Positions 12,446 through 23,124 of a stretch of DNA of 64,000 bases are shown in pieces (positions within the stretch are counted from its first letter, which is position 1; each line of letters begins with the position of its first letter). The stretch lies in contig CM067299.1 in NCBI GenBank assembly GCA_034231615.1, forward strand, positions 15,730,834 to 15,794,833, written 5' to 3'. The position numbers were made by a program, and so were the translations under genes. The notes below the pieces were generated by a model. It saw only the letters and a list, made by a program, of their open reading frames with translations. It did no database searches and was not told the origin of the DNA. The DNA comes from Meghimatium bilineatum. Its lineage: Eukaryota > Mollusca > Gastropoda > Stylommatophora > Philomycidae.

Positions 12446-12645
12446 CAGTCAGATATCAGGTTACAGCACCAATAGCTTCAGTCAGATATCAGGTTACAGC
12501 ACCAATAGCTTCAGTCAGATATCAGGTTACAGCACCAATAGCTTCAGTCAGATATCAGGTTACAGCACCAATAGCTTCAGTCAGATATCAGGTTACAGCA
12601 CCAATAGCTTCAGTCAGATATCAGGTTACAGCACCAATAGCTTCA
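12446..12645. repeat. Minisatellite, 33-bp unit, 6 copies
   Basis: Unit ttcagtcagatatcaggtta plus cagcaccaatagc. Copies are essentially identical, so the array is young. Confidence 0.95.
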
Positions 12646-12649
12646 ATGA

Positions 12650-13920
12650 ATTTTGTGATTCGCTTCAGGTCATCCATGGAACCCCTCAAGTCTGGAAGGG
12701 GTGCCGTCTCAGTAGGCCATATTTTCTCCCTCGCACCCTTATACCCAGGATTGGATATTATCCGCCATGGATAGTAAATATTTCAGTATTTCCAATCGTA
12801 AAGCTATATCTATGTACAAGTGTACATCGCAAATATATGTGTACACCTATGAAACTTTTATTAAATGTTTTGTAACAGATTATATTGCATATATTCTCGG
12901 AGGTCGTGGTGGCCAGATTACCAGAATCACGACATCCACTATATATTATGGTTGTAAATATCTGATATAACCAAAGTGGTCTAACGTCCGCAGTTGAATT
13001 AAGCGCACCTCACTACATTTTACTTCATATGTACGTATGTATGTAAATATATATATATATACATATGTTGCTGAACGACCATGGAATGCAAGTTCTGCAT
13101 CTGTAATTAAAGTTCACTAATTAACATTAGATAGTTTCAAATTAAAGTTTTACAATGTACTCAAGTTTTTGCAATTAAAGTCAGTTATAATTCATATAAT
13201 CTGAACCCAGTATAGTTCAGAATTTTAACCCAGCACAGACATGGTCGACTGAATTTAGAGTCAAGTGTGTAGAGTACACTTCCGTGAATATATAAATGCA
13301 TACTACTCCAGGTACAAATGAACGCCCGAACATTTAGTTTTGGAACAATTTGGATTTGTTCCAGAAGCTAATATGCACATTTGTCGTGTTGACCTTTTCG
13401 TTTAAGTGACAAGTACCCAGTACAATAGTGGTGGGCGCCACAATTCTTGAAATGTATCATTTCTAATCCATTTTGGATAGTTTTTGTATTGTGCTCATAG
13501 CATTGTCAATGATGTGATGTTTTCTTATTTCCAGAAATCATTTCGGAACAGAAAGAAAATAATGTTCTGACATGATGTATTCGGATCTTGTATTCGGATG
13601 TCCTTTGTCCTACATTGGTTACTTGGTATTAGCACACGATACTAGCAGATATATCGACTCGTACATTGTTTCCAACATCGATCTTGTTGGATCCAGATAC
13701 AAGTTCTCATTAATTATGTATAGCACGCATGCGCGACCTGCCGTCATGTTTGATATAATCCGTGTCACTGCAGTTACGAAGTCTATCTTTGCAAGAACAA
13801 GTGTCACCTCCTGACACCGATTGGTAATGAGTGCCGTGCATCCTTGAACATACAACTCTCTGGCCTCATCTGTAAATAGAAAATAGAATTACATAAGACA
13901 TTGTGAGTAGAGATGTTTGT
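12650..13920. other. No gene recognised
   Basis: Contains a short TA run near 13047-13058. ORFs at 12767-12970 and 13572-13814 show no family resemblance. Confidence 0.5.
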
Positions 13921-13924
13921 ATGA

Positions 13925-14352
13925 AGAGTACTTCATGAGATTTTTTGTATAGAAGATGGTGTTACTTCATGACATGTTTGTGATGGTGTTACTTCATGAC
14001 ATGTTTGTATAGAAGATGGTGTTACTTCATGACATTTTTGTATAGAAGATGGTGTTACTTCATGACATGTTTGTGATGGTGTTACTTCATGACATGTTTG
14101 TATAGAAGATGGTGTTACTTCATGACATGTTTGTATAGAAGATATTGTTACTTCATGACATGTTTCTATAGAAGATGGTGTTACTTCATGACATGTTTGT
14201 GATGGTGTTACTTCATGACATGTTTGTACAGAAGATGGTATTACTTCATGACATGTTTGTGATGGTGTTACTTCATGACATGTTTCTATAGAAGATGGTG
14301 TTACTTAATGGTATTTGTATATAAAATGGTGTTACTTAATGGTATTTGTATA
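13925..14352. repeat. Minisatellite with two unit lengths (about 33 and 27 bp)
   Basis: Core ggtgttacttcatgacatgt, preceded either by gtatagaagat or by gtgat. The long and short units alternate irregularly. Confidence 0.93.
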
Positions 14353-14394
14353 GAAGATATTGTAATCATCATGACAACAAAGTCAAAACCCATC

Positions 14395-15020
14395 CAAACA
14401 TTAGAATTGATAACCTAGAACTGGCAGATGTCACAATTGTTTTATTTATATTTGGAGTACTATAAACTGTTCGAGGGATTGTACAGCAGAAATTAAAATA
14501 AGAATTTCAATAGCGACATTAGCTCAAATGAAAAGTTTTTATTAAGGCATCAGAAGTATAGCAAAGTTACATCTCATCAGAGGAAGCATATTACCAGTAT
14601 CAATTTATGGTTGTGAAACGTGGACACATAAACAAAGTAGTGACAAAGAGAATGACCTCCTTCGAAATGTGATGCTACATAATGATATTGAAAATACAAT
14701 AAACAGGGGGGGGGGAACAAATTAAGTTTTCAGAGACTTCAATATAAAAGTTAGTATATTCTTAGCACTATTATATAAAAAAAGATGCGGGTTCTTGGTC
14801 TTTCAAAGAGACATAACCAAATGGGAAAAAAGTAATTCAAGGTATGATTTCTGGTAACATGGTAATAAATCCAAGACAACGATGGACAAATGGCAGTTGA
14901 GACTATGTAAACATATCCAAGTCTGCAGCATGTCAACTCGCACAGAATCTAAGTTATTCATAGAACACATAAACATGATTACAGTTTGGAAGGTATATCA
15001 CCTGATTAATATAGTGTCAC
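14395..15020 (+). mobile_element. Strongly decayed LINE fragment
   Basis: Traces of TAEIKIRISIATLAQMKSF and LPVSIYGCETWTH, the post-RT region, in shifting frames with many stops. A G-run of nine lies at 14706. Confidence 0.6.
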
Positions 15021-15214
15021 GGGACATGGTGTCATGATTCAATTTATTTTTCTTCTTCTGTCTTCGTTCTCACACTCCTCAGGTATACATTATCCCTAAG
15101 ATGTACTCATTCGTCTCTCGCTATTTGCATCGCAGGTAATAGTGTCTCTATTCTTTTCTCCATTTTAGCATCAGGCAACATACAGACAAACTTCAATTTA
15201 TCAAACTGGTTATA

Positions 15215-16045
15215 GTTAGCAGCTGTTTTAGTTATCGGTTGAGGGATTCAGTTAATAGTTCCTGGTTATAGCTATAACAATATTGAAGTTAACATCTGTT
15301 ATACGCATGTGGTTGCGTCTGTGGGTCTCACCAATGGCCCACTAGACATACCACCCATGCAACAGAAAACCTTAGTGGATGGCATGCCGTTATATTGAGG
15401 TTATCTTCTTAGAGAAACCTCATGGCACGTCATCTATACAATTATTCTGTTATTTTGTTGTTGAAATGTGTTTCATGTTTACCTGAATATATATGTATGC
15501 ACCCTGTGTGGTTTGGAGGGAACCAGAGATGTACTGTGCAGCACAGGGGAGAAGGAAATTGACAGCACTGATGTTTCCTATGGTTGAGACCCATCATAGA
15601 GGCACAGTGATTCAGGACGTGACAATCCTTTTGACTTGAACATTTGGTTGCATGCCTGGAGCAATAGAGAAGTTCGGCATAACCAGTAGTCAATTGTTGG
15701 CGTGGAATGAGCACAGTGAACCCTATCTTGGCTACAGTGGATAGGAGCAGTGCATAGGTTGAAACCTACTTTCCTCGAGGTGTGATAGTTATTCTCTGGC
15801 TCTGTCCTGGGGTGGGCCGAAAATCCACAGACTTCCCAGCAATATAATGCCATTTAATGGCATTAGGTCAAAGGGCATGTGCCCATGGACCGCTGGATCA
15901 GCAACCAACCAACCAACCATCATCTGCTATAATTACACTTTGATTGGTGCTGTTAACAGCTGTTGGTGGTTAACAGTTCTTATAGTTAACAGTTGTTACA
16001 GTTATCGTTTATATGAGCTGTTAACAGCTGTTGGTTATGTCACAC
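15215..16045. repeat. Degenerate GTTAACAGCTGTT minisatellite split by an insertion
   Basis: Copies of ttatagttaacagttgtta-type units lie at 15215-15300 and 15940-16045. The stretch between is the element at 15303-15920. Confidence 0.6.
15303..15920 (+). mobile_element. Unclassified retroposon-like insertion with (CCAA)n end
   Basis: Ends in aaccaaccaaccaaccat and is bounded by catctgttata (15293) and catctgctata (15921), a near-perfect 11-bp duplication. It has no coding frame. The size (about 615 bp), simple tail and duplication fit a LINE-mobilised element. Confidence 0.6.
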
Positions 16046-16252
16046 TTTTTCCTGCTGAAGTACCAATTAGTTAGTTAGTTTGTTTGAGAACTCCAGGAAT
16101 TGCGAGCCATTTTTACTTCCAATGTACAATGGGATAGATTTTCTGAGCTTTCTTTCATACCCAGAAGACTATATCTTTCGGATTAGTGCAATGTCTATCG
16201 AAGGAGCCGTCTACTCAAAGGGGTCTGTAAACATTAGTATTAAACAGAAGTG

Positions 16253-16410
16253 TCTGCTGTACAATACCACACACACACACACACACACACAAAACTGCGG
16301 CCATCTGAAACAGCTCCGGTGGACACGTTCTACGGCCCTGTATCGGGGCTGGGTCTCCTGACCATTGTCCAATTAACAAATGAAATCAGTATCAAAATCT
16401 TACTTCGATT
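16253..16410. repeat. Dispersed repeat, family G, with (AC)n microsatellite
   Basis: From ctgtacaataccac through catctgaaacag and ggctgg..ctcctgaccattgtcc, this matches 31264-31400 in the bHLH intron. The copy here has gained an (AC)12 run at 16268-16291. Confidence 0.65.
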
Positions 16411-16444
16411 GAAGAACGAAAAGAAGATGAAAAATATGTTATTG

Positions 16445-16760
16445 GTCATGAGCTCGGTTTGTTCATACAGTCAGAGACACAAGTAATTACACTGAGAAAA
16501 ATCCAGAATGAGGCTATGAGGGTAGTGTTGGGATGTACTAAAGATACTGCCATTAGATTTTTGCTAGATCTGTCCAGGGTTCGTATTAGGATCCAATGGA
16601 TGACCAGAGTGTTCCGCGAGTCTCACAGAGCCCTCTGCCTTCCACAACGCTCTAAAGGCAAGTATCTTTCAACCCTTTCAACATCAGATGTTGCATCCGT
16701 GCTGTCCGCCATACCGAGGTTTTGCATGCTTGGACAGTGGCTATTGACGGTACAGGCCTT
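16445..16760 (+). mobile_element. LINE fragment (R1/I-like, region after RT)
   Basis: The frame reads ITLRKIQNEAMRVVLGCTKD, then FLLDLSRVRIRIQ, the conserved block after RT in an R1/I-like LINE. A related minus-strand copy is at 23125-24595. It stops at the MITE boundary. Confidence 0.75.
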
Positions 16761-16763
16761 CTA

Positions 16764-16925
16764 ACAGAATTAGTTAGGACCCCTTTCGTTACGTTTTTGG
16801 TTATTTTGGGTTTTTTTATATGTCGCTATTTGCATACTTTGAGTCGCAAGCCAAAATTATCCAAGTTTTACCAATAGATTGAACGAAAATTGGCACCCTA
16901 CGTCATGTTTACGTTTTAGTAGGAA
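16764..16925. mobile_element. MITE family C, subtype b
   Basis: Shares ccctttcgttacgttttt, gtcgctatt, accaatagatt and atgtttacgtttta with the copy at 42080-42260. It is less palindromic than subtype a. Confidence 0.65.
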
Positions 16926-16929
16926 GATC

Positions 16930-17215
16930 TGCAGTAATGTTGATAGCCACTCTTGAGCAGACATGCCCTGTGTTTACCTCTGGGCCGGGGCCCCTCTGTT
17001 ACCATCACCGGGTTTGGTCGGTCTGCCAAAGCCGTTACTGGGGTCGGCCGCTGCCGCATGCTGACAACTGCCGGGGCCCAGGTGGGATTGAGTGCCAGGT
17101 GGAGGCCAAGGATGTGAAAACTACTCCAAAGGAGTATGGCAGCCTTCAACACCAGAGATACTACCCCTCCCTGACACCCCATACACACCCATGAGTCGTG
17201 TATACCTAATAGGTG
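16930..17215. other. GC-rich stretch, no gene recognised
   Basis: Unusually GC-rich for this window (ggccggggcccc, gccggggcccagg). Frames on both strands are open but match no family. It directly precedes a SINE B copy and may be part of a longer dispersed element. Confidence 0.4.
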
Positions 17216-17224
17216 AGGTCAGAG

Positions 17225-17550
17225 TATTTTCGGAATTACTTTTTAGAAAAATGTATGGGGCAAAATTAAAGTGTCTATCACCCGTGTGTGAAAAGGGAGC
17301 AAAGAATAGTGGGACTGTTTCACTGTTACCTTCCGTCGAAAGAGGCGATTAAAGAGGTTTTGGTGTGGAGTTATCTGTACCATCCAATGTAGGGCTATAG
17401 GGACCCAGAAACCATGATGAAGACTGATGTGTCAGGCATAAAATCGCAGATATCGCAGCTAAGTTGTAAACCTTGACACAACAAATTCCGCTCTCCGGAC
17501 TAAATCCTGCTAATATGCAGGAGTTTGAGAACGAACGCACAACAGGAAAA
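17225..17550 (+). mobile_element. SINE family B copy
   Basis: Contains gggagcaaagaatag, the core tgtcaggcataaaatcgcag, ttccgctctccggactaaat and the end gcaggagtttgagaacgaac. Same orientation as 18500; opposite to 20655 and 37130. Confidence 0.8.
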
Positions 17551-18097
17551 AATATTTTTATAACGTAACAAACTCAGTACCAAAACCGTATATGTTCCCA
17601 CGCCAACTTTCTGTATTATCCGGCCCTACAGTCCATAGAACGACGTTGTTTAGGTGTGGTAGCCATAAGTTTCAACGAGATGAAACTTTGGCTAACACAG
17701 GAAAAGATAAAGCGAACTTAGATGAGGTTTTCATAATTGCAGCAGCTGAGAAAACACCAGACACGGTTCCGCATCATAGAGCACGCGCATAAATTTATAG
17801 GCGTTGAACGGCACGGTGTTTCAATTACAGACTTCTATTATGACTATGTCTTGCCAGATTGGATCACTTAATTTTTAAAATTTAAGTTTAGCAACAGATT
17901 CAATGACAATCAAGTATTCATGAAATGTTGTTTATAATCATTTTTTTACACTTCTAGGAATGGATTGACTTTATTGAAGCAATACAGTCTTACCGAGCTG
18001 TGAGGTCAAATGTAGACCAACATAGACAATCTATGTAAGCTCGTGTTTACAGTTTGGGTAATTTGTTGAATGGTTAATTCACGACCGTCTTCTAAGG
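17551..18097. other. No gene recognised
   Basis: The ORF at 17592-17792 shows no family resemblance. No repeat was seen. Confidence 0.45.
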
Positions 18098-18263
18098 GCC
18101 TGTTTAACGGGGGACACTAGTTGGGCTTTCAGTTGACCACTATTTATATACTAGGAGTCGCTTTGGCTATTTTTGTCATGCGATTCCAAGTATGTAAATA
18201 GTGACCAACCAATACCCAACATTAATTTTTTTTAAAGTAACAAATCAGGTCCTAATTAATTCA
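18098..18263. mobile_element. Palindromic MITE, family C
   Basis: Inner arms ttgaccactatttatatact and the reverse of agtatgtaaatagtgaccaa pair around 18165. The right end reads aggtcctaattaattc. Matches 10670 and 56048. Confidence 0.78.
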
Positions 18264-18499
18264 GCTGAAAGGTCTTTATCTGGTGACGATCATGATAAAA
18301 TCCTCCATCCCCAACGGAAACCACCTAATCCACATCTTTTAATCTTGACATTATATAAAGATATTTTTAAATCTTGACATTATAGAAGGAAATCTTCCGA
18401 TGTAAAAGTACCTTAGAGGAAAGTCAAGTACTTTTGTTTCAGAAAACATCTCCTCATTGCAGAAATCATGTCTATAGACCTGAATCTCACCATCCCTCT

Positions 18500-18775
18500 T
18501 GTGTAGAAGTCCAGGAACGGAGGGCAAAGAATAATGACACTATTACCTGCCATTAACGTCGCAAGAGGGGACTAAGGAAGTTTTTGTGGATGAAGTTGGC
18601 TGTCTCATCCCATAATGTCGAAATGACACAGAAGTCATGCTGAAATTGGATGCGTTAAGTCGAAATGAAAAGAAATCGCAGCCAAGTTGTAAACCCTCAC
18701 AAAGTACTTCATTCTCAGCTCTACATCCTGATAATCTGCAGGATTTGTACAACGAACGAAGACCAGGAAATATAT
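18500..18775 (+). mobile_element. SINE family B copy
   Basis: Contains ggagggcaaagaataatgac, ggggactaaggaag, ggctgtctcatcccataatg and the end caggatttgtacaacgaacg. Full-length but diverged. Confidence 0.8.
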
Positions 18776-18807
18776 AATACTCCAAATATTTATGACTTTA
18801 TTAGCAG

Positions 18808-18925
18808 ATGTTTAAATACATACACATAGTAGACACATATATTCTACATACATACACATAGTAGAAACATACATTCCACATACATACACATAGTAGACAC
18901 ATACATTCCACATACATACATATAT
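18808..18925. repeat. Minisatellite, about 32-bp unit, 3-4 copies
   Basis: Unit acatacacatagtagacaca plus tacattccacat; runs into a short TA repeat at 18919-18931. Confidence 0.85.
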
Positions 18926-18929
18926 ATAT

Positions 18930-19300
18930 ATAAAGTAGACATATGTACATTAGATACCTATAGTCCCCATCCTCCCTTCTTATTAGTTAGAGGATTTTCG
19001 CAAAGAATTGTACACAATGAGATTTGAAATGTTTTAGTATGAAAGGAACTCTGGAGACCGCTCCTGTATTGTACATAGAAAAAGTGTTTCATTACTCGCA
19101 ATTACTAGAGATTCAAACAGATGTCTTAGGATGAGGGTGATAATAATAGCTTTCTTACCTTTTAGGTGGTGATGATGTGAGAGGGTGTAGATCCGATAGT
19201 TACCAATGTGTTCAATTTTTACTACTACAAAAATATATAGTTTCACATTTAATGTGGTTCACATTTGTGTACGGTAAAAGTGAAATTCAACGTGATCATG
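18930..19300. other. No gene recognised
   Basis: A small minus ORF at 19034-19246 contains KIEHIG, which resembles a bHLH helix only by chance; its surroundings do not fit. Confidence 0.45.
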
Positions 19301-19301
19301 A

Positions 19302-19735
19302 GAAACCACATCCAGGCCAACTGATTGAAGCGCAGATGGGATTTAGTCCAACCAACAGAGGCTGTAAACTAAGATTGGTCGGGTCATCCCGATTATATCG
19401 AGCAGGACCATTGTCCTGCCGCAAGCAAGTACAGGTGCTGTAGTCAGAGATACAGTATTAATGCAAAATAAGATAAATAGGTAACTAGGAATACCTAACT
19501 ATGAGTAAATTTAGATGAAAAGATATATAAAAAAATATGCGATAAAACAAAACATGACAATTTTTGACGTATCGGTCTAAATGGGACTTTTTTTCAAGAA
19601 ATTAATAACAAACAACTGAATCAACACAAACTTGATTACTAATTTTGACCTGGTATCAGAGATATCAGGCCGAAAGGCGCACTAACAACCAAAGTATCAT
19701 GCAGCCCAGACTATTTTGCGAACGAGAAGAAGAAG
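19302..19735 (+). mobile_element. SINE family D: head matches the LINE leader, tail (GAA)n
   Basis: 19302-19440 aligns with the first 130 bp of the intact LINE (ctaagattggtcggg, cgagcaggaccattgtcc). 19655-19735 holds tcaggccgaaaggcgcacta and ends gcgaacgagaagaagaagaa. About 210 bp of unrelated sequence lies between and is probably a later insertion. Confidence 0.7.
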
Positions 19736-20242
19736 AACATGATAATTTTGACTAAGACAATATTGCAATTTTCTCATGTTTACTGACAACCGTTCGAGTA
19801 TTTCATTGCAAAATTTTATAGTTACATTGTTTCCAGTACGTGGGAATTCTTGTAATCTAACAACGCTAAAGGTAATTTAAATAAAATGTATCTGTACCTC
19901 GGGATTCTACAAACGATGATAGGTGGCATTTTAGTGATTGTGAAAATAAACAAAGAAGCATAATTACAGAGATTTTACTTCAGATTCCGAGACGGTGCCG
20001 AGTGAATCTATGTTGTTTTTAAAGGGCAAATAAGCAATGTTCATTTCTCTGCTCCTGTCGAAGTTAATTTTTATCAATAGAAAACAGCGTTGGCGTTCTG
20101 GGTGTGAAACAGATAAGAAAACAGGACAAAATATCTGGACAGACACCCACCAAGTCATATTATTAAACTAATGAGGCGTGGTATATTAATATGATGGATA
20201 AATAGTTCTTCCAATCTGGTTAAAACTAACAAACTCCATTTC

Positions 20243-20612
20243 AATGAAACAGTTGTGTTTCATGTCAAATTGTATATAATTGTCCACGTGTACAGTTGTG
20301 TTTCATGTCAAATTGTATATAATTGTCCACGTGTACAGTTGTATTTCATGTCAAATTGTTTCATGTCCTCGTGTACAGTTGTGTTTCATGTCAAATCGTG
20401 TACAGTTGTGTTTCATGTCCTCGTGTACAGCTGTGTTTCATGTCAAATCGTGTACAGTTGTCATCGTGTACAGCTGTGTTTCATGTTAAATCGTGTACAG
20501 CTGTGTTTTATGTAAAATCGTGTACAGTTGTGTTTCATGTCAAATCGTGTACAGTTGTGTTTCATGTCCTCGTGTACAACTGTGTTTTTTTGTCAAATCG
20601 TGTATAGTTGTC
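20243..20612. repeat. Minisatellite of mixed unit length, about 27 bp
   Basis: Core gtgtacagttgtgtttcatg plus tcaaatc, with deleted and fused variants. Open on the plus strand in several frames by chance of repeat length. Confidence 0.92.
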
Positions 20613-20654
20613 TTCCCAGTGTATCTAGTATAGTTTCCAGTATACAATTATAGG

Positions 20655-20935
20655 GAATCTTCTTCGTACGTTCTCAAACTCCTGCAGATTAGCAGTATGT
20701 AGTCCGGAGAACGTAATGCGTTTGGTCATGGTTTACAGCATTGCTGCGATATTTGCGCCTTTCGGCCTGACACATCCGACTTCAGCATGGCTGTGGGTCA
20801 CTGACCCTATATGGGATGGGACAGCCAACTCCATCCCATAACCTTATTAGTCGCCTTTTACGATATACGTGGAAGGTAAACAGTGTTGCTATTCTTTGCT
20901 CCCTTTCGGGCCCCGCAAAACACAGGCGGTAGTAG
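20655..20935 (-). mobile_element. SINE family B copy
   Basis: On the minus strand: cccgaaagggagcaaagaat, ggatggagttggctgtccca, the core gtcaggccgaaaggcgcaaa and the end gcaggagtttgagaacg, followed by gaagaa. One of the best-preserved copies. Confidence 0.87.
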
Positions 20936-20939
20936 GGAA

Positions 20940-21262
20940 TGAGGGGGGGGTGTGGTCTGGAAAAGTTTGACAATTATTTACAAGGGGAAAGTGGAGTTTG
21001 ACAAAGGTTCATGTCAAAATCCTATTTATACACTAATCAAACTGAATTTGAAATGTTTTTCTAAATTTCTGTGAAAAAAAATGGATTTTCTTACTTTTTC
21101 TGAAAACAAATTTGCAATTTACGTGTGTAGAGTTTTTGGACATAATTTAGTATATGGGGACCCTGAATTCGTTACAGACCTTGACAAACTGAGAAAAAGG
21201 GGGAGGGGTGGGTGTAAAAAAAGGCAAACAATTGTGGATGTAATTTATAGACAACCCTTTAA
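20940..21262. mobile_element. MITE-like element, family F
   Basis: Right end gtggatgtaatttatagaca inverts to the left end of the 10966 copy. Internal sequence (actaatcaaactgaattt; G-rich ggggaggggtggg) also corresponds. It sits directly next to SINE B. Confidence 0.65.
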
Positions 21263-21292
21263 CCGTCATTCCATATTCTTATTTCTGACTTG

Positions 21293-21470
21293 CATAAATA
21301 TTGTCTGACTAGAAACGTGCATAAATATTGTCTGACTAGAAACTGTTGTACAAATATTGCATAGCCAGAAACCGTTACACAAATTTGCATGACAAGAAAC
21401 TGTTACACAAATTTGCATGACAAGAAACTGTTACACAAACTTGCATGACAAGAAACTGTTACAGATATAT
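21293..21470. repeat. Degenerate minisatellite, about 28-bp unit
   Basis: Units gcataaatattgtctgacta-gaaac grade into acacaaatttgcatgacaag-aaactgtt. Confidence 0.88.
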
Positions 21471-21489
21471 TTCCTACTCAGACAAAACA

Positions 21490-21955
21490 TTTATCAAATG
21501 TCTGAAGAACAGATTGCCACCAAATATATTTGTATAAAGAACAGTTTGCCACCAAATATATTTGTATGAAGAACAGATTGCCACCAAATAACAGATTACA
21601 ACCAAATATATTTGTATGAAGAGCAGATTGCCACCAAATATATTTGTATGAAGAACAGTTTGCCACCAAATATATTTGTATGAAGAACAGTTTGCCACCA
21701 AATATATTTGTATGAAGAACAGTTTGCCACCAAATATATTTTTATGAAGAACAGATTACCACCAAATAACAGATTACCACCAAATATATTTGTATGAAGA
21801 ACAGATTGCCACCAAATATATTTTTATGAAAAACAGATTGCCACCAAATAAAAGATTGCCACCAAAATATATCTGTATGAAGAACAGTTTGCCACCAAAT
21901 ATATTTTATGAAGAGGTTTGCCACCAAATAACAGAGTGCCACCAAATATATTCTA
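21490..21955. repeat. Minisatellite, about 32-bp unit, about 14 copies
   Basis: Unit gaagaacagtttgccaccaa plus atatatttgtat, with shorter variants lacking the second half. Confidence 0.93.
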
Positions 21956-21959
21956 CGCG

Positions 21960-22440
21960 TTGTTTTCCAGAATGCCTTTAATTTCTGCACAAAACTTGAC
22001 TTCGGGCTTCGCTGGGAACGTTTCAGATTTCAAAGATTGTTTTGAGGATATGAATGACAAAGCGGGCATTCCATCAGTAATGGATGAGCGCAGAGAATGC
22101 TAGGAATATAATGTGCGTTGGGAGTTTTATGTACTTGTTCTGGGTTAATAGACACGCTTAAAGTTTGACTGGAAGATGTGAATGTTCTTCGTCTTCTTCT
22201 CCTGGAGTTTACAAGGGATGGTAGGGGAAGATACTGTCTTGTTTAAATGGGAATATTAGGGGAAGATATTGTATTGTTTAATTGGGGAATAGTAGGGGAT
22301 GAACAATTATAGTTGAACTATGGAGTAATATAGGAATATGATGTTATTTTTAACAATGAAACAGTGGAGGAATAGTATGTTAAGTCTAACTATGGAAAGT
22401 GAAGGAATAATAATGCAGTTTAGTCAGGAGGAATAGAGGA
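21960..22440. other. No gene recognised
   Basis: The ORF at 21918-22103 starts in the repeat and runs into unique sequence; it matches no family. 22220-22440 has weak repetition of aggggaagatattgt-type and ggaatagta-type words. Confidence 0.4.
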
Positions 22441-22680
22441 ATATCTGTCTCGACTTTTCCTGTCTCTTGTATCCAGTTCGCCTGACTTCATCCTGCCTCT
22501 TGTGTCCAATTTGCCTTTATCCTGACTCTTATATCTAGTTCGCCTGACTTAATCCTGCCTCTTGTGCCCAGTTCACCAGACTTAACCCTGCTTCTTGTGT
22601 CTACTTATCCTCACTTTATCCTGTGTCTTGTGTCTACTTATCCTCACTTTATCCTGTCTCTTGTGTCCAATTCGCCTGAG
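22440..22680. repeat. Minisatellite, about 34-bp unit, about 7 copies
   Basis: Unit cctgtctcttgtgtccagtt plus cgcctgacttcat, diverged between copies. Confidence 0.88.
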
Positions 22681-22727
22681 ATGAGAGAGGACGAATAACG
22701 CATCTTTACGGACTTTAATTATAGCAC

Positions 22728-23035
22728 AGCGCAAACTACAATTTAAGACACATCTACAATCTTCTGTTTGCTGACGAGTATTCAGTCACTACCAGCTACA
22801 GTTTAAGACACATCTACAATCTTCTGTTTGCTGGCGAGTATTCAGTCACTACCAGCTACAGTTTAACACACATCTACAATCTTCTGTTTGCTGGCGAGTA
22901 TTCAGTCACTACCAGCTACAGTTTAAGACATATCTACAATCTTCTATTTGCTGGCGAGTATTCAGTCACTGCCAGCTACAGTTTAAGTCACATCTACAAT
23001 CTTCTATTTGCTGACAAATGTTCACTCTCTTTCAG
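22728..23035. repeat. Minisatellite, 60-bp unit, 5 copies
   Basis: Unit contains tctacaatcttctgtttgct and gagtattcagtcactaccag. The period is exactly 60, with few substitutions. Confidence 0.95.
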
Positions 23036-23124
23036 CTCCAATAAAAATATGCACGCCATCTCATGGAAAATTTTTCTACAATTTGTTATGGTTGATTATC
23101 AATGCCACGAAAACGGAGGTAACG

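Noticed and set aside
16937-17194. Open frames on both strands in the GC-rich patch as a gene
   Set aside because: GC-rich sequence has few stops by chance, and no family resemblance was seen in either strand.
19034-19246. Minus frame with KIEHIGNYRIYTL, examined as a candidate bHLH helix 2 exon
   Set aside because: Neighbouring residues and splice context do not fit; the real helix 2 exon is at 26269-26049.
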